A DNA stretch of 64,000 bases from Thiohalomonas denitrificans (GCF_900102855.1 NZ_FMWD01000009.1:62001-126000), one strand, 5' to 3'. Positions 1-9,383 are shown, counted from the stretch's first letter. Notes: generated by a model not told the origin, from the letters alone. A program made the numbers and translations.

Positions 1-826
1 AGCTCAGCTTGGAGTCGGAGGCACGCCCATCGGTATAGACGACCAATCCCTTCTCCAGAAAGGCGTCAGCCACGCCTACGGCAGCGCCCAGCACGCCTCC
101 GGGATTATTGCGCAGATCGAGCACCAGCCCGCGCAGGCTGCCGCCGTTGGCTTTCTTCAGCTCGGAAACGGCCCGCTCTACGTGCTCGGTGGTATGGTTC
201 TGGAAATTGGTTATGCGCAGATAGCCGTAGCCATCCTCCAGCGTGCGGCTCTTGACGCTCTTCACCTTGATGATGTCACGGGTGATGGTCAATTTGAGCG
301 GCTTGTCTACACCGTCACGAACGATGGTCAGGGTAATGTCGGTACCCGGCTTCCCGCGCATGATCTTTACCGCTTCACTAAGGTCCATTTCCTTGACCGG
401 GGCTTCATCAAGGCGGATCACCAGGTCACCAGCCTTGACGCCGGCTTGCTGGGCGGGAGTGTCATCGATGGGCGAGACCACCTTCACAAAGCCGTCTTCC
501 ATGCCCACTTCGATACCCAGGCCGCCGAACTCGCCGCTCGTCCCGACCTGGAGTTCGTGGAACTCTTCCTCATTCATGTACGCGGAGTGGGGATCGAGGC
601 CGCTCAACATGCCGCGAATGGCGTATTCGAGCAACTGTTCGTCGGTGACTTCCTCGACGTAGTCGCCCTTGATTTTGCCGAAGATCTCGCTGAAGGTGCG
701 CAACTCTTCGAGCGGAAGCGTTTTCGACTCCGGCCGATCGGCAAGGACGCTACTGCCCATCCCGAATGAAAAGCCGAGCACCAGTCCCATTGCCAGGATC
801 AGGATGAAACGTGAAGAAGACTTCAT
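1..826 (-). CDS. ctpA: Carboxy-terminal processing protease CtpA (S41 family), 3' end outside window
   Basis: Periplasmic PDZ-containing serine protease of the S41/Prc family, which trims C-terminal tails of envelope proteins. About 275 N-terminal residues are present. They begin with a signal-anchor (MKSSSRFILILAMGLVLG), followed by a conserved helical segment (LDPHSAYMNEEEF) and a PDZ domain at roughly residues 95-165 (GVKAGDLVIRLDEAPV; IMRGKPGTDI). The start of the S41 core (LVLDLRNNPGG) follows. The catalytic Ser-Lys pair should lie beyond base 1 and cannot be checked. The gene is the last of a minus-strand run gpmI-envC-ctpA, an arrangement widespread in gammaproteobacteria. EnvC and a C-terminal protease in one unit suggests a shared role in cell-wall hydrolase control. 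Family assignment is secure; cellular substrates are unknown. Confidence 0.93.
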   Translation of the reverse strand, partial: MKSSSRFILILAMGLVLGFSFGMGSSVLADRPESKTLPLEELRTFSEIFGKIKGDYVEEVTDEQLLEYAIRGMLSGLDPHSAYMNEEEFHELQVGTSGEFGGLGIEVGMEDGFVKVVSPIDDTPAQQAGVKAGDLVIRLDEAPVKEMDLSEAVKIMRGKPGTDITLTIVRDGVDKPLKLTITRDIIKVKSVKSRTLEDGYGYLRITNFQNHTTEHVERAVSELKKANGGSLRGLVLDLRNNPGGVLGAAVGVADAFLEKGLVVYTDGRASDSKLS

Positions 827-984
827 GAACCACTCCGGTTAAATGTTTTTCCGCGATTTTCGCGCCGTCCCTGAGGCTTTCGGATTCGCACCCATAGGGA
901 ATAGTACTGCAATATAAGATGCTTTCCAGCCTCCCGAGTTCCACCGGGTACGATGGCGCTTTTCAAACTGCGGGACGCGACGGC

Positions 985-2124
985 TTAGCGTCCGCACCAG
1001 CTTACCGGATCTTTGGGCCTGCCGTCGTGACGGATCTCGAAATAGAGTGCTGTCCGTTCCTGGCCACCCGTGGAACCCAGCGCAGCGATTATCTCGCCGG
1101 CCTCGACCCAGTCCCCTGCTTCCTTATATAGACTCTCATTATGGCCGTAAAGCGTCATATAACCATCATCATGGTCGACAATGACCAGCAAGCCATAGCC
1201 CCGCAGCCATTCTGCAAACGCCACTCGCCCACGGGCCACCGACTGCACCGGTTGCCCCTCGTTGCCATCGATTAGCACCCCCTGCCAACGTGAACCGGTC
1301 TGCCCACGGGGACTCCCGAACCCCGCCAGAATCCGCCCCTCGCTGGGCCATTTCAGCTGGCCACGGAGTTTACCGAACGGCTGGAAGTCGCCGGCTTCGG
1401 GCGGAATATCGGCCAGCGCCTTTGCCAGGGCCCTCAGCAGTCGCTCGAGCTCCTCACGATCGGCACGCATCTGTTCAAGACGTTCGTCCTTGTCACGGAT
1501 ATCCCGCGCAAGCGCGGCGATGATGGTCTGACGTTCTCCGCGGGAGGCCTCCAGTTGCTCGCGCTGCTGCTGCTGCTGGGTCCGTAACCGATCCAGACGG
1601 CGGCTCTCATCAGCAATTTCGACTCGAACCGCCTCGAGCCGTTCCAGTGTCGTGAGCAAGGCCTGGATGCGCTCGCTGCGGGCACGGTTGAGGTAGTCGT
1701 AATACGTCAGCATCCGCCCGATGGCCGCCGGATCTTCCTGATTGAGCAGGATTTTCAGGTATTCCTGGCGACCGGTGGTGAATGCGGACCGAACCTGCTC
1801 TGCCAGCCGATCGCGCTGAGTGTTCACGGTGGCATTGAGTTCCGTACGCTCGGCCTCGAGCTCCTGCAGCTTGAGCAGCTGCCCTTCGAGGCGCTCGTCG
1901 AGGCTTCGCAGCCGGAGTTTGACTCCGCCGATAGCCTCTTCAACCTCGCGTAACTGACGGCGCTGCCCGGTATAGCGATCACGGGTAGTGTCCAGATCCT
2001 GGCGTAGTTCGGTGATGCGCGCCTGGATTCGCTTGAGCTCTGCCTCCTTGTCCTCACGCTCGCCGGCGCCGGCCGCGCCGGCCAGGAGCAGGGCAACGGC
2101 GAACACCAAGCCCGGTAATTTCAT
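985..2124 (-). CDS. envC: Murein hydrolase activator EnvC
   Basis: Periplasmic activator of cell-division amidases. The 379-residue protein has a signal peptide (residues 1-20, ending AGAAGAG), a long coiled coil (about 25-245, heptad-rich with a QQQQQ stretch) and a C-terminal LytM/M23 fold (about 265-375). The LytM domain looks catalytically dead: active M23 enzymes end in an H-x-H motif, whereas here the equivalent is ALYFEIRH, and the first zinc ligand region reads WQGVLIDG without the histidine. This is the known EnvC condition, where the domain binds and activates AmiA/AmiB-type amidases rather than cutting murein itself. It sits between gpmI and ctpA on the same strand, as in E. coli (gpmM-envC). 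Confidence 0.93.
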   Translation of the reverse strand: MKLPGLVFAVALLLAGAAGAGEREDKEAELKRIQARITELRQDLDTTRDRYTGQRRQLREVEEAIGGVKLRLRSLDERLEGQLLKLQELEAERTELNATVNTQRDRLAEQVRSAFTTGRQEYLKILLNQEDPAAIGRMLTYYDYLNRARSERIQALLTTLERLEAVRVEIADESRRLDRLRTQQQQQREQLEASRGERQTIIAALARDIRDKDERLEQMRADREELERLLRALAKALADIPPEAGDFQPFGKLRGQLKWPSEGRILAGFGSPRGQTGSRWQGVLIDGNEGQPVQSVARGRVAFAEWLRGYGLLVIVDHDDGYMTLYGHNESLYKEAGDWVEAGEIIAALGSTGGQERTALYFEIRHDGRPKDPVSWCGR

Positions 2125-2206
2125 TCTTCCTGCCCCATCGTCTGGTGAGCCTGACTATACCCATGGAAGGGCACGGAGAGCCCGGGAGCAATCAGTACCA
2201 TCGTGC

Positions 2207-3781
<1,575 letters not shown>

Positions 3782-3870
3782 AGATTTTTGTTGGATTAGA
3801 CCGTGAGGTAGTTGTTTTTTACACGCCCGAACCATGGAACCCGGGAACGGGACCCGCATCGAAATCGATA

Positions 3871-3880
3871 TATTCGAATA
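3871..3880. promoter_or_regulatory. Palindrome TATTCGAATA, candidate operator of the ArsR-type regulator
   Basis: A perfect 10-bp palindrome lies 65 bp upstream of the regulator start at 3936, in a very AT-rich divergent intergenic region (gpmI / regulator). As I recall, the related SqrR/BigR/YgaV regulators bind inverted ATTC/GAAT half-sites; here ATTC and GAAT are adjacent with no spacer, so the match is partial. Autoregulation is an inference. Confidence 0.4.
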
Positions 3881-3935
3881 CGGTTCTTTGCAAAGGTATT
3901 AATATTGTATATTGTTTGGGAGGATTTTGGCACTT

Positions 3936-4277
3936 ATGCCCAAGGCGAGGGAAACAGAATTGTCCATGTCAGAGGAAATGAACCTAATCACGCGTAACGA
4001 GGATATCGATCGCGCCTCCCGTTCACTCAAAGCCATGTCGCACCCGCTGCGCCTGAAAATCCTCTGCACGCTCGGTGATCAGGAAATCAGCGTCCAGGAC
4101 ATCGTCGCACATGTGGGGACTTCACAGAGCAATATCTCCCAGCATCTGGCCATCCTCCGGGACAAGGGCATCCTGTCGTCTCGCAAGGATGCCAATCGCG
4201 TATTCTATAAAGTAGCGGATTCCCGCACGCTGCGACTGATCGAGATGATGCGCGACGTCTTCTGCACGATGGAGTAG
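3936..4277 (+). CDS. ArsR-family regulator of the YgaV/SqrR/BigR persulfide-sensor type
   Basis: Winged-helix repressor. The core (KAMSHPLRLKILCTLGDQ, then the recognition helix TSQSNISQHLAILRDKG and the wing SSRKDANRVFYKV) closely matches E. coli YgaV. It lacks the CxC metal site of ArsR/SmtB metal sensors. It keeps the two cysteines diagnostic of persulfide sensors: one in ILCTLG (alpha2) and one four residues from the end (VFCTME), equivalent to the pair that forms a polysulfide bridge in SqrR/BigR. The downstream DUF2892 gene and rhodanese mirror the domains of YgaP, the partner of YgaV. Start: ATG 3936 has GGGAGG 12 bases upstream; ATG 3966 (MSEEMNLI) fits family length equally well, and a TTG at 3912 is also in frame. 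Confidence 0.85.
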   Translation: MPKARETELSMSEEMNLITRNEDIDRASRSLKAMSHPLRLKILCTLGDQEISVQDIVAHVGTSQSNISQHLAILRDKGILSSRKDANRVFYKVADSRTLRLIEMMRDVFCTME

Positions 4278-4355
4278 GAGAACGATTGAATTTTCCTGTC
4301 CGGGACGTCATATTCGGGCGGTGTTGAGTTTTTGTGCATCAATTTAGGGGTAAAC

Positions 4356-4574
4356 ATGAACGTAGAACGCGTCGTCCGGATCTTCGCCGGCTTCTTCATC
4401 CTGCTGAGCCTTGGACTCGGGATCGAAGCCAGCCCGATTTTCCACAATGTAAACTGGCTCTGGGTTACCGGCTTTGTGGGTATCAACCTGTTCCAGAGCG
4501 GCTTCACTGCAATCTGCCCGCTGGCCACGATTCTCCAGAAAGCCGGCGTTCCCGTGTCGGGCAGCTGCTCTTAG
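4356..4574 (+). CDS. DUF2892 family inner-membrane protein (YgaP-like membrane domain)
   Basis: A 72-residue protein with two transmembrane segments (about residues 6-25 and 34-53) and the DUF2892 signature ([20 protein letters not shown] ... [16 protein letters not shown]). In E. coli YgaP this domain is fused to a rhodanese; here the rhodanese is a separate gene just downstream. It follows the persulfide-sensor-like regulator and ends in GSCS, with one cysteine in the conserved CPL motif. Start ATG 4356 is supported by TAGGGG five bases upstream. The biochemical function of DUF2892 is not established; a role at the membrane in sulfane-sulfur handling is an inference from its partners. Confidence 0.82.
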   Translation: MNVERVVRIFAGFFILLSLGLGIEASPIFHNVNWLWVTGFVGINLFQSGFTAICPLATILQKAGVPVSGSCS

Positions 4575-4596
4575 CCCGAATCTCTTTGGTGGGATC

Positions 4597-4643
4597 GAGC
4601 CGCAGCGGAATCCGGTAACGACTCTCGAATTCCGCTGCGGCTC
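4597..4643. terminator. Perfect 15-bp inverted repeat after the DUF2892 gene
   Basis: GAGCCGCAGCGGAAT at 4597-4611 is matched exactly by its reverse complement at 4629-4643 with a 17-nt loop. There is no T-tract, so it is not a canonical rho-independent terminator. It could stabilise the 3' end of the regulator/DUF2892 transcript or attenuate read-through into the rhodanese gene. Confidence 0.5.
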
Positions 4644-4725
4644 TCCATCCCGGAAAACCCCTCGCTCGCTTGGGTCGCCGGGATCGCACTGCACGATCAT
4701 CACACCCCCGCCTTCAAATGTGGGT

Positions 4726-4731
4726 TATAAT
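4726..4731 (+). promoter_or_regulatory. Perfect -10 hexamer TATAAT upstream of the rhodanese-grxC-trx operon
   Basis: TATAAT lies 37 bases before the rhodanese start codon. No convincing -35 hexamer is visible at 16-18 bp spacing. It would let the yibN-grxC-thioredoxin-secB-gpsA run be transcribed separately from the sulfur-regulator genes. Confidence 0.4.
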
Positions 4732-4767
4732 CCGCTCCCTTTAATACAGTGACCTAATCCTATTTCC

Positions 4768-5226
4768 ATGTCGCAACTGGGTGAATTTGTCGTAAACCAC
4801 TGGGACCTGTTCCTGGCCCTCGCCATTATCCTGGCCATGCTCATCGCTCCGCCGTTGAGCCGTCGTCTTCGAGGCTTCCATGATGTGGATCCCCAGGAGG
4901 CGGTCGGTTTGATGAACCGGCAAGACGCGGTCCTGGTCGATGTGCGTGAAGATAAGGAATACCGGGAGGGGCACGTGGCGGGATCGATGCACGTCCCGCT
5001 CTCGGGGCTCAACAAGAATCTGGACCGCTTGAAGAGCGTACAGAACAAGCCGGTGATCGTAGGCTGCCGCAGTGGCCACCGTTCGAGCAAGGCCGCCGGC
5101 ATGCTGCGCAAGCACGGGTTCGAGCAGGTTTATAATCTGAAGGGTGGCATGCTGGCCTGGGAAAACGCCGGGCTGCCACTCAGTACGGAAAAAACAAAGA
5201 AGAAGCGCAAAGCCGATAGAAAATAA
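4768..5226 (+). CDS. yibN: Membrane-anchored rhodanese (YibN-like sulfurtransferase)
   Basis: The 152-residue protein has one N-terminal transmembrane helix (about 12-30, LFLALAIILAMLIAPPL) followed by a single rhodanese domain (about 38-140). The active-site loop CRSGHRS carries the persulfide-forming cysteine, so it is expected to be an active sulfurtransferase facing the cytoplasm. A basic tail (KTKKKRKADRK) ends the protein. Length, topology and position directly before grxC and near secB-gpsA match E. coli YibN. With the YgaV-like regulator and DUF2892 protein immediately upstream, it may also supply the rhodanese half of a split YgaP. Physiological sulfur donor and acceptor are unknown. 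Confidence 0.88.
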   Translation: MSQLGEFVVNHWDLFLALAIILAMLIAPPLSRRLRGFHDVDPQEAVGLMNRQDAVLVDVREDKEYREGHVAGSMHVPLSGLNKNLDRLKSVQNKPVIVGCRSGHRSSKAAGMLRKHGFEQVYNLKGGMLAWENAGLPLSTEKTKKKRKADRK

Positions 5227-5248
5227 TCCAGCGTAAAGGGGGCGTTCC

Positions 5249-5509
5249 ATGCCAACCATCGAGATGTACACCACCGCCAGCTGTCCGTTCTGTGTCCGGG
5301 CCAAGCGGCTATTGAAAAAAAAGGGCGCGGGCTACACCGATTTCGCCGTCGATCAAAAGCCGGAGCTGCGTCCCGAAATGGAAAAACGCGCTTCGGGCCA
5401 GACTTCCGTGCCGCAGATCTTCATCGACGACTATCATGTCGGAGGATATGACGACCTCGTCGATCTGGACATGGAAGGCAAACTGGACGAAATGCTTGGA
5501 CTGAAGTAG
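5249..5509 (+). CDS. grxC: Glutaredoxin 3 (GrxC)
   Basis: Small cytoplasmic dithiol oxidoreductase using glutathione to reduce disulfides and mixed disulfides. The 86 residues contain the redox motif CPFC (positions 12-15), the cis-proline loop TSVPQIF and the glutathione-binding GGYDDL. All are standard for GrxC (82-86 residues in the family). AAAGGGGG precedes the ATG by six bases. Order yibN-grxC-secB-gpsA is the E. coli order, with one extra thioredoxin gene inserted here after grxC. Confidence 0.95.
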   Translation: MPTIEMYTTASCPFCVRAKRLLKKKGAGYTDFAVDQKPELRPEMEKRASGQTSVPQIFIDDYHVGGYDDLVDLDMEGKLDEMLGLK

Positions 5510-5518
5510 GGCACCGCA

Positions 5519-5953
5519 ATGTCCGATGGACTTCACGTTGTCTGTCCCCACTGTGACAGCATCAACCGCGTCCCCCCGTCCAGGCTGAACGCCGGCGGCA
5601 AGTGTGGCCGCTGCAAGCAGCCGCTGTTTGCAGGTCGGCCCCTCGCCCTTTCCGGTGCCGGATTCGACCAGCACGTATCCCGCAGTGACCTGCCGGTTCT
5701 GGTGGATTTCTGGGCGCCCTGGTGCGGCCCCTGCAAGATGATGGCCCCGGTGTTTGAGCAGGCCGCAGCGGAACTGGAGCCAGAGGTCCGTGTGGCAAAG
5801 GTCAACACCGAGCAGGAACAGGCCCTGGCGATGCGTTTCGGCATCCGCAGTATCCCGACGATTGCCCTGTTCAAGGGGGGGCGCGAAGTGGCGCGAATTG
5901 CCGGGGCCATGGATCTGCGCAATCTCCTGGCCTGGGTACGCAAGCAGCTCTAG
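5519..5953 (+). CDS. trxC: Thioredoxin 2-like protein with N-terminal zinc ribbon (TrxC)
   Basis: Cytoplasmic thioredoxin of 144 residues. An N-terminal zinc ribbon with two CxxC pairs (CPHC at about 9-12 and CGRC at about 29-32) precedes a canonical thioredoxin fold with the redox site WCGPC and cis-proline loop SIPTIALF. This combination defines TrxC, an oxidative-stress thioredoxin in E. coli, where the zinc ribbon tunes redox properties. Only 9 bases separate it from grxC, so the two are almost certainly co-transcribed. It interrupts the usual grxC-secB adjacency and adds to the thiol-redox and sulfur theme of the preceding genes. Confidence 0.93.
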   Translation: MSDGLHVVCPHCDSINRVPPSRLNAGGKCGRCKQPLFAGRPLALSGAGFDQHVSRSDLPVLVDFWAPWCGPCKMMAPVFEQAAAELEPEVRVAKVNTEQEQALAMRFGIRSIPTIALFKGGREVARIAGAMDLRNLLAWVRKQL

Positions 5954-6086
5954 GAGTCTGTCCGAGAACATCGTTTTTTGTAGGTTGGGGTGAGTTATGC
6001 GAACCCCAACGCTGATTTTGTTGGGTCTTCCTTCCTCAGCGCCAACCTACATATTAGAGCCCATTGCTATTCTCGGACAGGCTCCT
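5952..6086. repeat. Nested inverted-repeat element (135 bp) with GGAG(C/T)CTGTCCGAGAA ends
   Basis: The ends are 17-bp inverted repeats, AGGAGTCTGTCCGAGAA at 5952 and TTCTCGGACAGGCTCCT ending at 6086 (16/17 complementary). A second inverted pair, GTAGGTTGG and CCAACCTAC, is nested inside. The left end overlaps the trxC stop codon. A solitary end (AGGAGCCTGTCCGAG) recurs near 27300 upstream of ntrB, so this is a dispersed, probably non-autonomous (MITE-like) element. Confidence 0.75.
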
Positions 6087-6191
6087 AAAAATTAGATATT
6101 TCCGTCTCCGGGCCAGGCTTGGCCGATGGAGTATCACCCTTTCCGATGCGGTGGCTCTGCCGCGCATCGCCTACCATTGTCAGGAGCTATC

Positions 6192-6659
6192 ATGGCCGAG
6201 AATGAACAACCGAAACAGCAGTTTGCCGTCCAGCGCATCTACGTCAAGGACCTCTCTTTCGAGACGCCCAATACACCCGAAATCTTTACAAAAAAATGGG
6301 AACCGCAGGTCAACGTGGACCTGAACACGCAGGCTCGGGATATCAGCGAAGGCGTCTATGAAGTGCTGATCAATATCACCGTTACCACCAAGATCGAAGA
6401 TCAGACCGCCTACCTGGCCGAGGTGCAGCAAGCGGGCATCTTCACGGTTACCGGATTCCCCGAAGATCAGCTGGGGCCGATGCTGCACAGCTTTTGCCCG
6501 AGCATCCTGTTTCCGTACGCCCGTGAGGTCGTGTCCAGCCTGGCCAACAAGGGCAGCTTCCCGCAACTGCTACTGGCACCGGTAAATTTCGACGCCCTGT
6601 ATGCCGAGCAGATAAAGAAGCAGCAGGACACCGATGGCGAAGGCACCGCGAGCCACTAG
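6192..6659 (+). CDS. secB: Protein-export chaperone SecB
   Basis: Tetrameric cytoplasmic chaperone that keeps preproteins unfolded and hands them to SecA. The 155 residues carry the family core: RIYVKDLSFETPNTP at the N terminus, then WEPQVNVDLNTQA, and the SILFPYAREVVSSL helix with FPQLLLAPVNFDALY. A clear AGGAG six bases upstream supports ATG 6192, and an upstream in-frame ATG at 6126 lies in the preceding repeat region. The last 26 bases overlap the start of gpsA, so translation is probably coupled. Confidence 0.96.
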   Translation: MAENEQPKQQFAVQRIYVKDLSFETPNTPEIFTKKWEPQVNVDLNTQARDISEGVYEVLINITVTTKIEDQTAYLAEVQQAGIFTVTGFPEDQLGPMLHSFCPSILFPYAREVVSSLANKGSFPQLLLAPVNFDALYAEQIKKQQDTDGEGTASH

Positions 6660-7683
6660 TCGAAATCAGCCATTGAGTGAGAATCGCCAATCGATAGCCG
6701 TTCTCGGCGCCGGCTCCTGGGGTACCGCGCTGGCGATTCGGCTGGCGCGCAACGGTCATCCGACACGCCTGTGGGGCCGTGACCCCCGGCAGGTACAGGA
6801 AATGGCCGTGGAGCGGCGAAACCGACGCTACCTGCCGGACACGGAGTTCCCCGTACAGCTGATCCCGGAAACGGATTTGAATCGCGCTCTGGAGGGCGTG
6901 GCGGCAGTACTGGTGGCCGTACCGAGTCATGGCTATCGGGAGCTTCTGGAAAGCCTGGCTTTCCGAATCCCGGCCCGGCTGCCGGTGTTCTGGGCCAGCA
7001 AGGGCCTGGAATCGGGGAGCCGCAAGTTCCTTCACCGGGTGACGGAGGAGGTGCTGGGCAGTGAGCGCCCGACCGGAGTGGTTTCCGGACCGACCTTTGC
7101 AGGAGAAGTGGCCCGGGGTCTGCCAACCGCGGTAACCGTCGCCGGTTGCTCGCTCGAGGCCGCGCAGCTATTGGCGAGTTATCTTCACTCCCGTACCTTC
7201 CGCACCTACACCAGTACCGATGTGGTGGGCGTCGAACTGGGCGGCGCCAGCAAGAACGTCCTCGCCATCGCCGCCGGGGTAGCCGACGGTCTCGGCTACG
7301 GTGCCAATACCCGGGCCGCACTGATTACCCGTGGACTGGCCGAAATGATACGCCTGGGAGCCGCCGTCGGAGGCTCCCAGGAGACCTTCATGGGACTCGC
7401 CGGCATGGGGGATCTAGTGCTCACCTGTACCGACAACCAGTCCCGCAATCGACGGCTGGGACTCGCCCTGGGGCAGGGTCTGGTGCTGGAATCAGCCCTG
7501 GCAGAGATCAGCCAGGCCGTGGAGGGCGTCAAGTCCGCCCCCGAGGTGCTCCATCTGGCAAGAGACCATGCCGTGGAGATGCCGATTACGGAACAGGTAT
7601 GCCGTTTGGTAGAAGGCGATACCACCCCCCAGCAGGCGGTCGAGGCTTTGTTGTCGCGGGAGCCAAAGACCGAAAGGGAGTAG
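6634..7683 (+). CDS. gpsA: Glycerol-3-phosphate dehydrogenase [NAD(P)+]
   Basis: Reduces dihydroxyacetone phosphate to sn-glycerol 3-phosphate for phospholipid synthesis. The 349-residue protein has the Rossmann signature SIAVLGAGSWGTALAIRLA, the SKGLE loop, GPTFAGEVARGLPTAVTVA and the substrate-site lysine region ELGGASKNVLAIAAG. It overlaps secB by 26 bases, the same gene pairing as in E. coli. ATG 6634 adds about 12 residues before the conserved core compared with E. coli GpsA; a TTG slightly downstream could be the true start. Convergent with trmL. Confidence 0.95.
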   Translation: MAKAPRATSRNQPLSENRQSIAVLGAGSWGTALAIRLARNGHPTRLWGRDPRQVQEMAVERRNRRYLPDTEFPVQLIPETDLNRALEGVAAVLVAVPSHGYRELLESLAFRIPARLPVFWASKGLESGSRKFLHRVTEEVLGSERPTGVVSGPTFAGEVARGLPTAVTVAGCSLEAAQLLASYLHSRTFRTYTSTDVVGVELGGASKNVLAIAAGVADGLGYGANTRAALITRGLAEMIRLGAAVGGSQETFMGLAGMGDLVLTCTDNQSRNRRLGLALGQGLVLESALAEISQAVEGVKSAPEVLHLARDHAVEMPITEQVCRLVEGDTTPQQAVEALLSREPKTERE

Positions 7684-7684
7684 G

Positions 7685-7703
7685 GTGCATTCTTCAAATG
7701 CAC
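7685..7703 (+). terminator. Hairpin directly after gpsA
   Basis: GTGCATT and AATGCAC form a 7-bp stem with a 5-nt loop immediately after the gpsA stop. There is no T-run, so termination is only suggested. The 150-bp gap to trmL holds further GAATGCGCC / GGCGCATTT complementary words and no gene. Confidence 0.4.
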
Positions 7704-7833
7704 CGGCCGCCGGAGGAAGAATGCGCCCCACCCGGACGCTGAAGTGGCGCATTTGGAGTCGGCCCACCTGTTTTCCCCCGCGACCCCCCGTGTACCCCGT
7801 GGTTATCCATTCATCACAGGGGGAGGCCGGCTT

Positions 7834-8298
7834 TCAGCCAGCGCCCGGGAATCCCAGCTGACGCCATGCCTCGTAAGCAATAACAGCGACCGCATTCGAC
7901 AGATTCAGACTGCGATTTCCCGGCCGCATCGGGATACGCAAACGGTGCTCATCCGGAAGCCGATCCAGAAAGGGCTGGGGCAGGCCGCGGGTTTCGGGCC
8001 CGAACACCAGGGCGTCCCCGTGCCGATACTGCACCTCGCTGTAGGGCTGCCCGCCCCGGGTCGAGCAGGCCAATATCCGCCCCGGCTTGATCGATGTCCG
8101 AAAGGCTTCGAAATCGCTCCAGGTCCGAACCTTCGCAAACTCGTGGTAATCCAGGCCGGCCCGCCGCAGACGCGCATCATCCAGCTCGAACCCGAGCGGC
8201 TCGATCAGGTGCAGTCCCATCCCGGTATTGGCACAGAGCCGAATGACATTACCGGTATTGGGCGGGATTTCAGGTTGGTAAAGGACAATGTGGATCAC
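7834..8298 (-). CDS. trmL: tRNA (cytidine(34)-2'-O)-methyltransferase TrmL
   Basis: SPOUT-class (alpha/beta knot) enzyme that 2'-O-methylates the wobble nucleotide of certain tRNA-Leu isoacceptors. The 154 residues show the short single-domain form: [20 protein letters not shown] at the N terminus (motif 1), the GPETRGLP loop and the C-terminal knot [18 protein letters not shown] that binds S-adenosylmethionine. In E. coli trmL (yibK) is also downstream of gpsA, though separated by cysE, which is absent here. Transcribed toward gpsA. Confidence 0.94.
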   Translation of the reverse strand: MIHIVLYQPEIPPNTGNVIRLCANTGMGLHLIEPLGFELDDARLRRAGLDYHEFAKVRTWSDFEAFRTSIKPGRILACSTRGGQPYSEVQYRHGDALVFGPETRGLPQPFLDRLPDEHRLRIPMRPGNRSLNLSNAVAVIAYEAWRQLGFPGAG

Positions 8299-8413
8299 CG
8301 GTGCTCCTCAGCCACTTTTAGCGACACACGATAACCGTTTTTCGAACTTGTATCCCGCATCTCCTATCTTGTATCTTGCTCAAGCCTTCCGACTACCCGA
8401 CCCGGTTAACGCC

Positions 8414-9379
8414 ATGACGACCAAAGACGACGAGAAGCTCTCCATGGAGTTCTGCGGCATGCGTTTCGATACGCCGCTTGTTCTACTCTCGGGGTGCGTC
8501 GGCTTCGGCGAGGAATATACCCGGGTGGAGGGTTTTTCCAACCGGGATGTGGGTGCAGTCTGCCTCAAGGGGACCACGCTGGAGGCGCGTCTGGGCAATG
8601 CACCTCACCGGATTTACGAGACCCCGGACGGCATGCTCAATGCCATCGGCCTGCAGAATCCGGGTGCCCGCTACGTGGTCGATACCATTCTGCCCACCCT
8701 GGACTTTGAGGAGACCCGCTTCATTGCCAATATCGCCGGGTCTACGGTCGAGGAGTACGCGGAGGTGGCCCGCATCTTTGACGATTCACCGGTGGATGCC
8801 ATCGAGATCAACATCTCCTGCCCCAACGTAAAGGCAGGCGGTGTAGCCTTCGGCAACGACCCGGAGATGTCCGCCCGGGTGGTGGAGGCGGTGCGCCGCG
8901 CGACAACGAAGCCGCTCATCACCAAGCTCTCACCCAATCAGACCGACATCGCCGCCAGCGCCAGCCGCTGTATCGATGCGGGCACCGACGGCTTTGCCGT
9001 CATCAACACCCTGATGGGCATGGCCATCGATATCGAGCAGCGTGCACCGATTCTCGGCAACCGGCAAGGCGGCCTCTCCGGCCCCGCCATCAAGCCGGTA
9101 GCTCTGTTGAAAACCCATCAGGTCTATCAGGTCTGCCGTCCCCATGGGATTCCCATCATCGGCCAGGGGGGGATCTCCAACGCCGAGGATGCCCTGGAAT
9201 TCCTGATCGCAGGGGCCAGCGCAGTGGGGATCGGCACGGCGCTCTTTTACGACCCGCTCATCTGTCCCAGGATCAACGCCGGGATCAGTGAGTACCTGGA
9301 GCGACACGGGATCCCCGAAGTCGGCCAGCTGGTCGGCACGCTGGCTACCGATTCCGTCGCACCGGCCTGCGGCAACTAA
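8414..9379 (+). CDS. Dihydroorotate dehydrogenase, class 1B-like catalytic subunit
   Basis: FMN flavoprotein of the dihydroorotate dehydrogenase family (321 residues from ATG 8414). Class 1 features are visible: the catalytic cysteine in EINISCPNVKAGG (class 2 enzymes use serine), KLSPNQTD, the flavin-phosphate loop GQGGISNAEDALEF, and GIGTALFYDPLICPRI. The active-site Cys with the VKAGG context fits class 1B, which normally pairs with the FeS/FAD subunit PyrK to use NAD. No pyrK is in the window, and gammaproteobacteria generally use membrane-bound class 2 PyrD. The enzyme may therefore be a supplementary or repurposed copy (related flavoproteins act on other pyrimidines). The start is uncertain, with a weak ribosome-binding site and an open frame further upstream. 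Confidence 0.82.
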   Translation: MTTKDDEKLSMEFCGMRFDTPLVLLSGCVGFGEEYTRVEGFSNRDVGAVCLKGTTLEARLGNAPHRIYETPDGMLNAIGLQNPGARYVVDTILPTLDFEETRFIANIAGSTVEEYAEVARIFDDSPVDAIEINISCPNVKAGGVAFGNDPEMSARVVEAVRRATTKPLITKLSPNQTDIAASASRCIDAGTDGFAVINTLMGMAIDIEQRAPILGNRQGGLSGPAIKPVALLKTHQVYQVCRPHGIPIIGQGGISNAEDALEFLIAGASAVGIGTALFYDPLICPRINAGISEYLERHGIPEVGQLVGTLATDSVAPACGN

Positions 9380-9383
9380 CACT

